Shown here: piece by piece, positions 24,801 to 31,936 of the stretch
Layout of the letters: each line of letters begins with the position of its first letter
Numbering within the stretch: position 1 is the stretch's first letter
Assembly (NCBI GenBank): GCA_016235425.1
Contig: JACRLC010000008.1
Coordinates: 1 to 64,000, forward strand
DNA: 64,000 nucleotides
Source of the DNA: Chloroflexota bacterium
Lineage (GTDB): Bacteria > Chloroflexota > Anaerolineae > Anaerolineales > Villigracilaceae
Direction of reading: 5' to 3'
Position numbers and translations under genes: made by a program
The notes under the pieces: model-generated
The model's database searches: none
Told to the model about the DNA's origin: nothing
The model's input: only the letters and a program-made list of their open reading frames with translations

Positions 24801-26455
24801 TCAATAACAAAGGCTGTGCCCGTAGTTGCGTCGCCTGCGGCGAACACGCCCGCGCGGCTCGTGGCGAATGTATTCGGATTGACAGCAATCGTGCGTTGAC
24901 GTGTAATCCCCACACCGCCGTCTTCGGGGATGAAAGCAAGTCCCGCGCGCTGGCCGATGGCAAAGATAACCATGTCGCAGTCGAGTTTATGTTCGCTGTT
25001 TGGCACGGTTTCGAGCGTCGGTGAGCCATCCGATTCAAACTTCATGAACGAGACGTTCACCGCTTCCACGCTGCTGATCCGCCCATCGTCCGAGAAGACG
25101 CGGGTGAATGATCGGCTTGGATAAAGCGTGATGCCTTCTTCCTCTGCTTCGGCAATTTCATCTTCGTTTGAAGGCATCGTCTCGCGCGATTCGAGAAAAG
25201 CCATGTCAACTTTTTTCGCGCCGAGACGAAGCGCCGTGCGCGCGCAATCCATGGCAACGTTGCCGCCGCCGAGCACCAGCACATGTCGGTCTTTCAAATC
25301 GGGGCCGTTGTTCATGCGAACATCGCGCAGGAAGATTGTGTTGATCAAGACGTCGGGATGATCCGCACCAGGGATCGGCAATTTCTTCCCCTCGTGCGCG
25401 CCGACCGCGATCAGCACCGAACCGAATCCCTGAGCGAAAACATCATCCAGATTATTAACTGGAGTGTTCAGCCTCAACTCAACGCCGAGATCAAGAATCT
25501 CCTGGATCTCGCGGTTGATGATCCATGTGGGAAGCCGGTATTCAGGCACGCCGACGCGCAGCATTCCGCCCGCGACGGGCAATGCTTCGAAGATCGTGAC
25601 GCCATAACCAGCCTGGACCAAATCTTTGGCGGCGGTCAATCCGCACGGGCCTGACCCGATCACGGCCACCCGTTCATCGAACTTGCGCGCGGCTGGCTGC
25701 GGCGCGACGTACGCTTCTACATAAACTTTATCGGTGACAAAACGTTTGAGCGCGGCAATCGAGATTGGCTCATCAACAAGATTGCGATTGCATGCCGTCT
25801 CGCAGCGATGATTGCAAATGCGTCCGCAAATGCCAGGGAAGGGATTGTCTTCTTTGATGACGCGCAGGGCTTCGGCATAGCGTCCCTCGCGGATCATGGC
25901 GATGTAACCCTGGGCGCGTTGTCCCGCAGGACAGGCGTCGCGGCAAGGTGCGATTCCCTTTTTCTCAATCGCAAACGCGTTTGGCACGGCCTGCGGATAA
26001 AGTTTGTAGGTTGCCTTGCGCTGATTCAAGTCGCCGTTGAAGCTATCTGTGATGGTGATCGGGCAGACAGACGCGCAATCGCCGCAAGCAGTGCATTTGG
26101 TCGTGTCAATGTAACGCGGGTTACGATTTACAGTGGCTGTAAAATGTCCAGCTTCTCCATCTAGCTTGAGCAGTTCGGTATCGGTCAGAACTGAAATGTT
26201 GCGATGTCCCGCGGTAGCCACCAATCGGGGACTAATCGTGCACATGGCGCAATCATTGGTTGGGAAAGTTTTGTCCAGCGCGGCCATGTGCCCACCGATG
26301 GCTGGCTGTTCTTCCACTAGGTAAACCTTGAAACCAGAGTCGGCTAGGTCAAGACTGGCCTGCATCCCAGCGATCCCGCCGCCGACTACCATGACTGCGC
26401 CGACGGGTTTATCGTTTTTGTTGAGGGGAGATGGGAAAGAATTGTTCATGGGCAT
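21896..26455 (-). CDS. hdrA: Giant HdrA fusion: HdrA split by a GltD/NfnB-like module, plus a second HdrA module
   Basis: 1519 residues, more than twice a methanogen HdrA. Order: FAD motif VVGGGIAGM (23-31); [4Fe-4S] motif CTACGDCASVC (121-131); an inserted GltD/NfnB-like module (about 165-600) with cysteines at 171-222, VAVIGSGPCGLTAAKD (263-278), VLVLGGGNVAMDCA (392-405) and GDATTG; a Cys cluster CLQCGVCSECLAC (639-651); the rest of HdrA module 1 (to about 925) with IQCVGSR at 736; a second HdrA module with VCHCGTNI (941-948), a second FAD motif VIGGGVAGM (1079-1087), IQCVGSR (1245) and two ferredoxin motifs (1446-1457, 1484-1495). Likely role: flavin-based electron bifurcation between H2 (through MvhD), ferredoxin, NAD(P)H and HdrBC. 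Residues 1166-1187, about 1232-1240 and about 1318-1326 are encoded by dispersed repeats. Confidence 0.88.
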   Translation of the reverse strand: MPMNNSFPSPLNKNDKPVGAVMVVGGGIAGMQASLDLADSGFKVYLVEEQPAIGGHMAALDKTFPTNDCAMCTISPRLVATAGHRNISVLTDTELLKLDGEAGHFTATVNRNPRYIDTTKCTACGDCASVCPITITDSFNGDLNQRKATYKLYPQAVPNAFAIEKKGIAPCRDACPAGQRAQGYIAMIREGRYAEALRVIKEDNPFPGICGRICNHRCETACNRNLVDEPISIAALKRFVTDKVYVEAYVAPQPAARKFDERVAVIGSGPCGLTAAKDLVQAGYGVTIFEALPVAGGMLRVGVPEYRLPTWIINREIQEILDLGVELRLNTPVNNLDDVFAQGFGSVLIAVGAHEGKKLPIPGADHPDVLINTIFLRDVRMNNGPDLKDRHVLVLGGGNVAMDCARTALRLGAKKVDMAFLESRETMPSNEDEIAEAEEEGITLYPSRSFTRVFSDDGRISSVEAVNVSFMKFESDGSPTLETVPNSEHKLDCDMVIFAIGQRAGLAFIPEDGGVGITRQRTIAVNPNTFATSRAGVFAAGDATTGTAFVIDAVAAGHKAAENIHKYLRGENLELRHHADLPVVKMNPTEVAEQIRRGEIRVQPRVKMEALNPETRTRSFEEVQRGFTEEEARAEASRCLQCGVCSECLACYYKCGAGAIDHNQTARAEQIEVGAVILASGFELYDAHLSGEYGFGRYPNVVTSQQYERILSPTGPYGGHLKRPSDDKEPKRIAWIQCVGSRRADRNWCSAVCCMYATKQTIITQEHAPGTDCTVFYIDFRAYGKGFDAYFERAKSSGVKYVRAMPSTIRQDAATGNLEIQYALPDGRLITETFDLVVLSVGLQAPKGMGHLAEELKVDLTTDGFCKTTNLSPLNTSREGVYVCGPFAEPKDIPETVMSASAAAARAMTLLAEGRHTLVAPKVYPPEIDVTGQEPRVGVFVCHCGTNIAGVVDVAAVTEYARSLPNVVVADHNLFTCSTDSQAKIKAAVKEYNLNRVVVASCTPRTHEPLFQNAIREAGLNFYLFELANIRDQCSWVHREQPVAATQKAKDLVRMAVTKVRMVEPLQRKSLEFNHDALVIGGGVAGMTAANELADQGFKVSVVEREGELGGNMRHLHFLLSHAEPQALLEKMVEKTIHHPNIHTFLNAEITSFAGSLGKFKTAISSPSPLRPSPNGRGDGGEGEQGGEIVINHGVVIVATGARPYRPTEYLYGQNERVITQLEMEDLLANRKSEIENLKSIVMIQCVGSRTAERPYCSRLCCGQAVKNAMEIKKVSPQTEVYILYRDMRTYGLMEPYYRQARAAGVTFLRFDAERPPEVQRRETLESAAMQVIVHDEMLNADVALEADRVVLSVAVVPRDDAGNVAQLLKVPRTADGFFQEAHLKLRPVDFASDGIFLCGMAHYPKKALTESVTQALAAAGRAATVLSNRTIEIEPIISHVNEDKCDGCAYCVDPCPFKAITLVEYQNEAGQTKKRVMVDETVCKGCGTCQATCPKNAIFVWHFKLDYLRAMTMAALGK
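22480..22499. repeat. Palindrome CCAACGTC-GGGA-GACGTTGG inside hdrA
   Basis: Identical over the whole 20-base palindrome, read on the minus strand, to the intergenic copy at 61951-61970. Here it encodes part of the QRRETLE segment of HdrA module 2, read through in frame. Confidence 0.85.
22736..22775. repeat. AATCGAAAATCTGAAATCGA-type word tract inside hdrA
   Basis: On the minus strand the tract reads as near-repeats of AATCGAAAATC / GAAATCGAGAA and encodes NRKSEIENLKS. It sits between the HdrA motifs ending MEDLLA and beginning IVMIQCVGSR, where module 1 has a different short loop. Probably an inserted low-complexity word repeat. Confidence 0.5.
22897..22957. repeat. REP-like palindrome, copy 2, in frame inside hdrA
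   Basis: Contains CCCCTCTCCC / GGGAGAGGGG with flanking CCCC and GGGGTGAGGG, the same unit as at 5871-5907. It is translated as residues 1166-1187 of HdrA, a Pro/Gly/Ser-rich run (SPSPLRPSPNGRGDGGEG) unlike the surrounding domain, inserted without breaking the frame. Confidence 0.9.
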
Positions 26456-26460
26456 AAGAA

Positions 26461-26548
26461 AGTGACTAAAGTGTGGAGTGACTAAAGTGGGAAGTGAAGT
26501 GCGAAGTGGGCACTTTAGTCACTTGTCACTTCCAACTTTAGACATTTG
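26461..26548. repeat. Palindromic AGTGACTAAAGTG word tract
   Basis: The left half repeats AGTGACTAAAGTG and GGAAGTGAAGTG; the right half carries the inverse CACTTTAGTCACTTGTCACT and TTCCAACTTTAG. It spans the hdrA-hdrB gap and supplies the last codons and stop of hdrB, whose tail LEVTSD is repeat-encoded. Confidence 0.6.
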
Positions 26549-27399
26549 AGCAGCGGCAATGGGTCAACGATGTGACGTTTGAATCCGAGCTTCTCGCCTG
26601 GCAAGCCGAAGGCATATCCAAGCACTTGCGAAAAATAAAGGACAGGCATGTTGAGTGCGTGTCCTAATTTCGCGGCGATTGCATTCTGGCGGGTATCGAG
26701 ATTCGCGTGGCACATCGGGCAGCCAACGATGATCGCTTCGGCTCCCGCTTCCAGCGCGGATTCGAACAGCCGCTGGCACATATCCACGACGATGTCGGGT
26801 TTGATCATGCTGAAGTGCGCGCCGCAGCAGTCCACTTTGCGCGGCCAATCGAGGGTTTGAATGCCAATCCAATTGAGCAGGCGATCCATGCTCTGCGGAT
26901 TTTCGGGGTCGTCGAACTGCATCAGTTTGGCGGGGCGCGAGATGTGGCATCCGTAGTAGCAGACCGCTTTGAGGTCCGAGAGGTCGCGCTTCACGGAGGC
27001 GCGAATCCGCATCTCGAAGGAGTTGTCGCTCAACAGTTCGAGCGGATGAATTGTCGGCGGAGGTGAATCCAATGGGAGTTCGAGAACAGCTTCAACGTCT
27101 GCGCGAAGCGAGGGGTTTTCTGTCACGGTTTGTGTCGCGTGTTTGAAATGATAGAGACACGCGCTGCACGGCGCGATCAATTTGTCGTATCCTGCCTTTT
27201 CAGCTTGAGCCACATTCCATAATGGAGTCGCTAGTCCCAACAAACGCGAAAGTGACGGGGCGGCCAGTGTCCCGCAACAAATCCAATCGGGCAGGTCTTC
27301 CATCGTGATTTCAAGATGGGCAAACAAGGCGCGGATGGACTCGTCATATTCGGCGCTGATGCCCTCGAGCGAGCAACCTGGATAATAGCCAAGCTTCAT
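26515..27399 (-). CDS. hdrB: Heterodisulfide reductase subunit B-like (two CCG domains)
   Basis: 294-residue protein with two CCG domains. Domain 1: Cys9, CCG at 41-43 and PCSAC at 77-81. Domain 2: CYYGC at 147-151, CCG at 191-193 and GCPMC at 226-230. These bind the two noncubane [4Fe-4S] clusters at which HdrB reduces disulfides in methanogens; in bacteria the true oxidant is usually unknown. It overlaps hdrC by four bases. The C-terminal residues come from a repeat tract overlapping the stop codon. No heterodisulfide (CoM/CoB) chemistry should be assumed here. Confidence 0.9.
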   Translation of the reverse strand: MKLGYYPGCSLEGISAEYDESIRALFAHLEITMEDLPDWICCGTLAAPSLSRLLGLATPLWNVAQAEKAGYDKLIAPCSACLYHFKHATQTVTENPSLRADVEAVLELPLDSPPPTIHPLELLSDNSFEMRIRASVKRDLSDLKAVCYYGCHISRPAKLMQFDDPENPQSMDRLLNWIGIQTLDWPRKVDCCGAHFSMIKPDIVVDMCQRLFESALEAGAEAIIVGCPMCHANLDTRQNAIAAKLGHALNMPVLYFSQVLGYAFGLPGEKLGFKRHIVDPLPLLKCLKLEVTSD

Positions 27400-27932
27400 G
27401 CGCGCGACTCCTTTTCTTTAGCGAGGGCATTGCGATAAATTTTGCGGAACCTGCCTCCGCCGAGCGGAAGGGGCGGCGGTTTGACGCGTCCGCGCACGAG
27501 CAGTTTCATCGCCAGCGGTAAGTCTGGGATCAACTGTCCTGTGAGCAATTGCGTGATGCCAGCCACAGACGCGTCGTGGATCTTTCCATTCAGGCGCATG
27601 TTGTCCACAAAGCCGCGGTAATAAATGTCAATCACTTTGACGCTGGGCTTGATGCCTTTTTGCAAAGCCAGGACGCGCACAGCGGCCATCGCCGCAGCTG
27701 GCTCCACATCCTGCGGACAGCGCGACGTGCAAGTTTCGCAGTCCACGCACAGCCAAATAGCCTGACTATTCAGCACTGAATCGGCACGGCCCAGGCGGAT
27801 GCTGTGCATCACCTGGGCCGGTTTGAGATCCATCTTGTCCGCGAGCGGACAGCCGGAGGAACACTTGCTGCATTGGAAACACAAGTTGACATTTTGCCCG
27901 CTGAGGGCCTGGATTTCGTCCCGGAAAGCCAT
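27396..27932 (-). CDS. hdrC: Heterodisulfide reductase subunit C-like ferredoxin
   Basis: 178-residue iron-sulfur subunit with two [4Fe-4S] motifs, CFQCSKCSSGCP near 18-29 and CVDCETCTSRCP near 62-73, passing electrons from HdrA to HdrB. First gene of the cluster; the hdrC stop overlaps the hdrB start (ATGA). I start at ATG 27932, with AAGGA six bases upstream; an ATG two codons earlier (27938) overlaps that motif. A perfect 28-base palindrome lies 24 bases upstream. Confidence 0.9.
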   Translation of the reverse strand: MAFRDEIQALSGQNVNLCFQCSKCSSGCPLADKMDLKPAQVMHSIRLGRADSVLNSQAIWLCVDCETCTSRCPQDVEPAAAMAAVRVLALQKGIKPSVKVIDIYYRGFVDNMRLNGKIHDASVAGITQLLTGQLIPDLPLAMKLLVRGRVKPPPLPLGGGRFRKIYRNALAKEKESRA

Positions 27933-27955
27933 GAGCATTCCTTTTGAAAACGAAA

Positions 27956-27983
27956 GATGAACAGTCAGCGCTGACTGTTCATC
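27956..27983. promoter_or_regulatory. Perfect 28-base palindrome in front of hdrC
   Basis: GATGAACAGTCAGC at 27956-27969 is followed directly by its exact complement at 27970-27983. It lies 24 bases upstream of the first gene of the hdr/mvh cluster, where an operator or leader hairpin would act. It could instead be a terminator-like stem, but no gene upstream points at it. Confidence 0.5.
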
Positions 27984-28058
27984 CGAGTTTATCCGGCAGG
28001 CCCAAGCCCGACAATTTACGTTTGGGTCAAGTTGTGAGCCGAATGGGTCAATGTATTT

Positions 28059-28180
28059 CGCGTCGAGCGGAGGTCTGAGCGAAGCGCAGCGGAGACGAAG
28101 ACCGCAGTCGAGACGCGGTTTGGACGCAAAATATGCGCTTCGACTACGGCCTCTACTTACATTCGGCCTCCGCTCAGCGC
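28059..28180. repeat. Dispersed GCG-rich palindromic element
   Basis: Contains CGTCGAGCGGAGGTCTGAGC and GACCGCAGTCGAGACG, then CGCTTCGACTACGGCC and GGCCTCCGCTCAGCGCG, nested inverted repeats of the CTTCGACTACG/CGCTCAG type. Related copies are at 49888-49929 and 63477-63532. It fills most of the gap between hdrC and the response regulator gene. Confidence 0.65.
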
Positions 28181-28187
28181 GAATTTA

Positions 28188-28841
28188 TTATATCCATCCT
28201 TTACGCAGGGCCTCGGCGATGGCTTGTGTTCGATTGGAAACCCCCATCTTCTCGACGATCTCCTGAACGCGGCGTTTTACAGTCGCTTCGCTCCAGAAGA
28301 ATTTTTCGGCCAAATCTTTATTGCTGGCGCCTTCCGCGATCGCGGCCAGAACCTGTAATTCGTCGGGCGTAAGCCCCGCGTCCTTGTGGGCCTGAGTCTG
28401 TGCCAGCTTTTGGTATTGGTCAACGATACTGCTGACCAGATTTGAGCTCAATAACTTCTCGCCTCTCATCACGGCTCGGATGGAGTCCGGCAGGGTCTCA
28501 TGTGAAATGCTCTTGAGCAAATATCCGTGAACACCTGCTTCCATCGCCTCGCGCAATAGACTTTCATCATCATAGGTGGTGAGGATGACAACCCTGACGT
28601 TCGGATGCGTGGCGCGGACGCGGCGCGCAACCTCGATTCCGCTCTGGCCCTTCATCTGAATGTCCAGCAAGATGACATCGGCTGGATGTTTGGTCAGCAA
28701 AGGCAAGACTTCGGTCCCATCCACGGCCTCGCCAACAATCTCGAGGTCATGGTGGCCTGCCAGCAGACTACGCAGTCCCTGGCGGACGACGGGATGGTCG
28801 TCAACGATCAAAACGCGGATGGGTCGCCAGTCTTGTGTCAT
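28188..28841 (-). CDS. LuxR/NarL-type response regulator
   Basis: 217 residues: receiver domain (about 8-125) with the acidic pocket VDDH at 13-16, phosphoacceptor Asp60 in VILLDIQMKG and Lys in GYLLKS near 110; then a LuxR-type helix-turn-helix (LTPDELQVLAAIAEGASNKDLA, about 153-215). It is the DNA-binding partner of the kinase gene whose stop overlaps its start by four bases. It lies just upstream of the hdr cluster on the same strand, so control of that cluster is plausible but not shown. Confidence 0.9.
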   Translation of the reverse strand: MTQDWRPIRVLIVDDHPVVRQGLRSLLAGHHDLEIVGEAVDGTEVLPLLTKHPADVILLDIQMKGQSGIEVARRVRATHPNVRVVILTTYDDESLLREAMEAGVHGYLLKSISHETLPDSIRAVMRGEKLLSSNLVSSIVDQYQKLAQTQAHKDAGLTPDELQVLAAIAEGASNKDLAEKFFWSEATVKRRVQEIVEKMGVSNRTQAIAEALRKGWI

Positions 28842-30376
28842 CTTTGTTCCAGATAAACAGGCGCAGGCACGCGCAACAGAATATGCGAGCCTTTGCCCGA
28901 CGCGGAATTGATCGTCAACTCAGCCTTCAAACCCTCAGCCCTCTCTTTCATGCCGATCAATCCCAGATGTTCGCCGGGGAGGCGCATCACTGCATCAGGG
29001 TCAAAGCCAATGCCGTCATCTTCGATCACTACCTGGAGTGTCGCTGTCCCAAAATCAAAATAGACTTTTGCGTGTTTGGCTTGCGCGTGGGTTGCAACGT
29101 TGTGCAATGCGGCCTGGATGATGCGGTAGATTGTAACTTCGGTATCAGGAACCATTCGGTGCGACTTGCCGGCCACCTGGATCTGACATTCGATCCCAAA
29201 GGTGGTCTGATACGTCGCGGCGAACCGTTTGAGCGCCACCACCAGGCCCATCTGGTCCAGCACCGGCGGGTGCATATCGTAGATCACGCGGCGGATCTCC
29301 GTCTCGACCTCGGTGAGCAGGTCCTGGGCCCGTTCCAGATTTTCAACCGCGCGGTCAGGATCGTCGAGCAAGGCCTGGCGCGCGGCTTGTGTCTCGTAAA
29401 GCGCGCCGATGATCATTTGCGTGACACCGTCGTGCATGTCGTGCGCGATGCGCGCCTGGGTATCCTCCTGCACGCGATACGATTCGCTCAACAGACGTTG
29501 TAGCTGACGGGCTTTCTCTGCCAGCGCCCAGCGCGCCGATTCCAGTTCGCGCGTGCGCTGGTTGACCTTCTTTTCCAACTCCACGTTGAAGACGCGGACT
29601 GTGTCATACAGGCGGGCATTCTCGATGGAAGCGCCGAGTTGACGCGCGATCGCGGCCAGGAAATCCTGCTGGCTTTCGGTGAAATGTCCGACGTTCGGGC
29701 TGGCGAGTTGCAACAATCCCACCAATTGACCTTTGACTTCCAGCGGCGCGCAAGCCACCGATCGGAATCCCTCGCAGATGCAAAGGTTCGACGTGCAACG
29801 CATATCTTTATCCACATCGCGAGCCAGCAAGACTTGTCGGGATGCGACCGCCTGTCCGCACAGACACTCGCCTGGAGATAAGTGCGCTTCCTTCTGCGCC
29901 ATGTCAACGGAGATGCCGCGATGCGCTTCAAGGCGGAGTCCGCTGTTCTTGTCTCCCTGGAGGAAGAGCATACCTGCCGCCGCATCCAGGGTCTCTATGG
30001 TATGTTCCAGCGCAACCGCGAGGGTTTTTTCCATATCGAGGGAACTGTTGGCAGTCAATCCCAACGCGTTCAATGCCGCCAGCTCGGCATTACGTTGAGC
30101 TAATTTTCCTTCCGATGCGAGATAAGCCTCGGCAGTTCTGATCGCCCAAAGCAGGCTGAGCCAGGAAAGCACCGGTCCGATCAACCCCAACACGAGCAGA
30201 CCAAACACAGTCGGCCAGGGCCAGCCCAGGTCTCCCTCATGGTGCGCGTTCTCAAACAGGGTGAAGGCAACACCGATCGCCGCCATCACGCCCGGCACCA
30301 TCCACAGCGTCAGGCGTAAAGCCTGCAACAAGCGGGTGCGTGATTTCCTGGAACTTGTGAGATGCGAAAGGACCAT
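28838..30376 (-). CDS. Sensor histidine kinase with Cys-rich GAF domain
   Basis: 512 residues: two N-terminal transmembrane helices (about 20-40 and 58-80), a GAF domain (about 110-255), a coiled-coil linker, and a HisKA_3 dimerisation domain (ARIAHDMHDGVTQ; phospho-acceptor probably His315), then an ATPase domain with HNVATHA and DDGIGFD. The GAF domain holds six cysteines in a tight pattern: C171-x-C173, C194, C199-x-C201 and C209. This recalls GAF-type sensors that bind an Fe-S cluster or sense redox through thiols. Genes for an electron-bifurcating complex nearby make redox sensing attractive. A TACAAT hexamer lies about 45 bases upstream of the ATG. Confidence 0.9.
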   Translation of the reverse strand: MVLSHLTSSRKSRTRLLQALRLTLWMVPGVMAAIGVAFTLFENAHHEGDLGWPWPTVFGLLVLGLIGPVLSWLSLLWAIRTAEAYLASEGKLAQRNAELAALNALGLTANSSLDMEKTLAVALEHTIETLDAAAGMLFLQGDKNSGLRLEAHRGISVDMAQKEAHLSPGECLCGQAVASRQVLLARDVDKDMRCTSNLCICEGFRSVACAPLEVKGQLVGLLQLASPNVGHFTESQQDFLAAIARQLGASIENARLYDTVRVFNVELEKKVNQRTRELESARWALAEKARQLQRLLSESYRVQEDTQARIAHDMHDGVTQMIIGALYETQAARQALLDDPDRAVENLERAQDLLTEVETEIRRVIYDMHPPVLDQMGLVVALKRFAATYQTTFGIECQIQVAGKSHRMVPDTEVTIYRIIQAALHNVATHAQAKHAKVYFDFGTATLQVVIEDDGIGFDPDAVMRLPGEHLGLIGMKERAEGLKAELTINSASGKGSHILLRVPAPVYLEQR

Positions 30377-30465
30377 TTTGAAAAAATCGATCAGATCCGA
30401 CCGATCATATTTGGCGCTATTGTACTACTTCATTCTCCAGGATCGGCAGGCGTGCGTCACAAGAT

Positions 30466-30491
30466 TAGGACTATTTCCTTTTGTCTAGGAC
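30466..30491. promoter_or_regulatory. Direct TAGGAC repeat, possible regulator site
   Basis: TAGGAC at 30466-30471 and again at 30486-30491, 20 bases start to start (two helical turns), in the divergent region upstream of the two-component genes. The spacing suits a response-regulator dimer. Inference only. Confidence 0.4.
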
Positions 30492-30660
30492 ATCGTCAAC
30501 TTCTAACGATACTGCAACACTCCGGCCAAGTGCGCGGATTGGATGCCTTCGCTCCTGCCAAATCTGCAATCGTACGCGCAAATTTGAGGACACGTTGAGC
30601 CCAGAAAATTACTTGCGGACGGCCTCCAGGTTGGGAGCTATAAAATGAGAACTCCTTAAT

Positions 30661-30689
30661 TTGATATGTCGGTTCAAATTTTGTATACT
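30661..30689 (+). promoter_or_regulatory. uspA promoter TTGATA-17-TATACT
   Basis: TTGATA at 30661-30666 and TATACT at 30684-30689, exactly 17 bases apart. It gives a short leader with GAAAGGA as ribosome binding site before ATG 30719. Confidence 0.75.
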
Positions 30690-30718
30690 AGGGTTGTACC
30701 CCACAGAAAGGACGCCGG

Positions 30719-31141
30719 ATGTTCAAAAAAGTCTTGCTTGCCGTGGACGGTTCCGAGCACGCATTGAACGCCGCAAGAATGGCCGCCAATCTCACTCGCA
30801 ACATGAAATCGGAAGAACTACGGATTGTGGTGGCCTACGATCCGATTCCTCCCTACTTTGGTGAGCCAACATTTCAACATGCGGTTAATGCCCGCTTGAA
30901 GGAAGCGCAGGAAATCCTGAAAAAGGCCGTGGATGTAGTCGGCACGGTTCCCGCGAAGATCCATACCGAATTAATAGAAGGCGATTCCGCTGAAGCGATT
31001 ATCAACATAGCAGAGACCCGCCAAAGCGATGTGATCGTGATGGGCTCGCGAGGGCTTGGGATGTTGGCAGGCCTTGTATTGGGCAGTACCAGCCAGAAAG
31101 TGGTCAGTCACGCGCCTTGTCCGGTTTTGATCGTTAGATGA
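30719..31141 (+). CDS. Universal stress protein (UspA family)
   Basis: 140-residue single-domain Usp. The ATP-binding type motif is present: AVDGSEHA near 8-15 and GSRGLGMLAGLVLGSTSQKV near 110-129 (G-x2-G-x9-GS). Cytoplasmic, nucleotide-binding, linked to stress and starvation in general. The promoter and ribosome binding site are conventional, unlike many neighbours. Divergent from the sensor kinase, so the same regulator could act on both. Confidence 0.9.
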   Translation: MFKKVLLAVDGSEHALNAARMAANLTRNMKSEELRIVVAYDPIPPYFGEPTFQHAVNARLKEAQEILKKAVDVVGTVPAKIHTELIEGDSAEAIINIAETRQSDVIVMGSRGLGMLAGLVLGSTSQKVVSHAPCPVLIVR

Positions 31142-31144
31142 CCA

Positions 31145-31855
31145 TCACGCCGGCCCTCTTCCTAAAAGGGAAAGGGAGACTCGCTCGGCTTCGATAAACT
31201 CTTCGGGGGTGTTGAGATTCCAAAAACATAAGCCGGAGGGATCGAGTTGTTTGAGCTCCTCCGGTTTAAGGACTCGCACTTTGACCTGCGGAAACCATGA
31301 AATGACTCTCCACTTGTCCGCCGCAATGGCCGCTTCAATGGCCGGGACGCAAGTGACGCGGCGATAGACCGCATGAAGAGGCTCCATCCCGTCGGCTGTT
31401 TCCGCGATAACCACATCCGCATCCTCCTGGACCATAAGCCTGGCCGCCGTTTCGAGGAGCATTGAACTGGCGAAAGGCATATCGCAGGCAACCACGGCCA
31501 CCAAATCAGAGGTGGCAGAGGCAAGCGCGGTGTAGAGTCCGCCCAGGGCGCCGCGGCCCGGTATCAGGTCCGGGAAGAGGCGCAGGCGCTGCATTGAGCT
31601 GGCCTCCTGCGAAGTCCCAGCGTCCTTCCCTGGCCTGTCGGTCAGGACAGGCTGGGGAGCTTGTCGAAGGGCTGTCGAAGTGTTGAGGAAGGCATAGTCT
31701 TCGGGACGATTCGTTGTCACAATGATCTCGTCCGCGATGGGTGAGAGTCGGTCAATGACGCGTTGTACGAGCGGACGTCCGAGAAATGGTTTGAGCGCCT
31801 TGTCCTCGCCCATGCGCGTGGACTGGCCGCCTGCTTGAATGGATACCGTTAACAT
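31145..31855 (-). CDS. mobA: Molybdenum cofactor guanylyltransferase (MobA-like)
   Basis: 236 residues. The nucleotide-binding loop IQAGGQSTRMGEDKALKPFLG at 6-26, TTNRPEDY at 47-54, GRGALGGLYTAL at 100-111 and CDMPF at 124-128 identify the family that attaches GMP to molybdopterin. Residues about 58-89 (TSTALRQAPQPVLTDRPG and following) interrupt the conserved stretch between YAFL and LRLFPDLIPG. They are encoded by a dispersed CTTCGACA-type repeat at 31589-31684, so the protein carries an in-frame insertion of about 30 residues. I chose ATG 31855: TATAAT lies at 31862-31867 (complement), six bases away, implying a leaderless mRNA. Confidence 0.85.
   Translation of the reverse strand: MLTVSIQAGGQSTRMGEDKALKPFLGRPLVQRVIDRLSPIADEIIVTTNRPEDYAFLNTSTALRQAPQPVLTDRPGKDAGTSQEASSMQRLRLFPDLIPGRGALGGLYTALASATSDLVAVVACDMPFASSMLLETAARLMVQEDADVVIAETADGMEPLHAVYRRVTCVPAIEAAIAADKWRVISWFPQVKVRVLKPEELKQLDPSGLCFWNLNTPEEFIEAERVSLSLLGRGPA
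31589..31684. repeat. Dispersed CCTGTC/CTTCGACA repeat inside mobA
   Basis: Includes GGCCTGTCGGTCAGGACAGG, GGGGAGCTTGTCGAAGGG and CTGTCGAAGTG, the family also seen in part at 61903-61919 (CTGAGCCTGTCGAAGGG) and 59231-59254. Translated in frame in MobA. Confidence 0.75.
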
Positions 31856-31900
31856 GGGTCTATTATATTGCAAGGATCGCCGGCATTTGCAGTGCTGGCG

Positions 31901-31921
31901 TGCCGCAGTTCAACTGCGGCA
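31901..31921. repeat. Perfect small palindrome upstream of amrS
   Basis: TGCCGCAGTT and its inverse AACTGCGGCA around one C, between the divergent mobA and radical SAM genes. Related in its AGTTxAACT centre to the hairpin at 4329-4367. It ends 15 bases before the amrS start. Confidence 0.7.
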
Positions 31922-31936
31922 GAACGACAGGATAAG

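Larger units (their letters stand above)
30377..30718. other. 342-base divergent control region between sensor kinase and uspA
   Basis: No gene found. It holds the uspA promoter (30661-30689), the likely kinase promoter (TACAAT on the minus strand near 30418-30423), a TATAAA hexamer near 30640, and two direct TAGGAC repeats spaced 20 bases apart. Confidence 0.6.

Noticed and set aside
26515-27932. Methanogen-type CoM/CoB heterodisulfide reductase
   Set aside because: Motifs support HdrB/HdrC folds, but everything around is bacterial and no coenzyme M/B genes are seen; I keep the names as family labels only.
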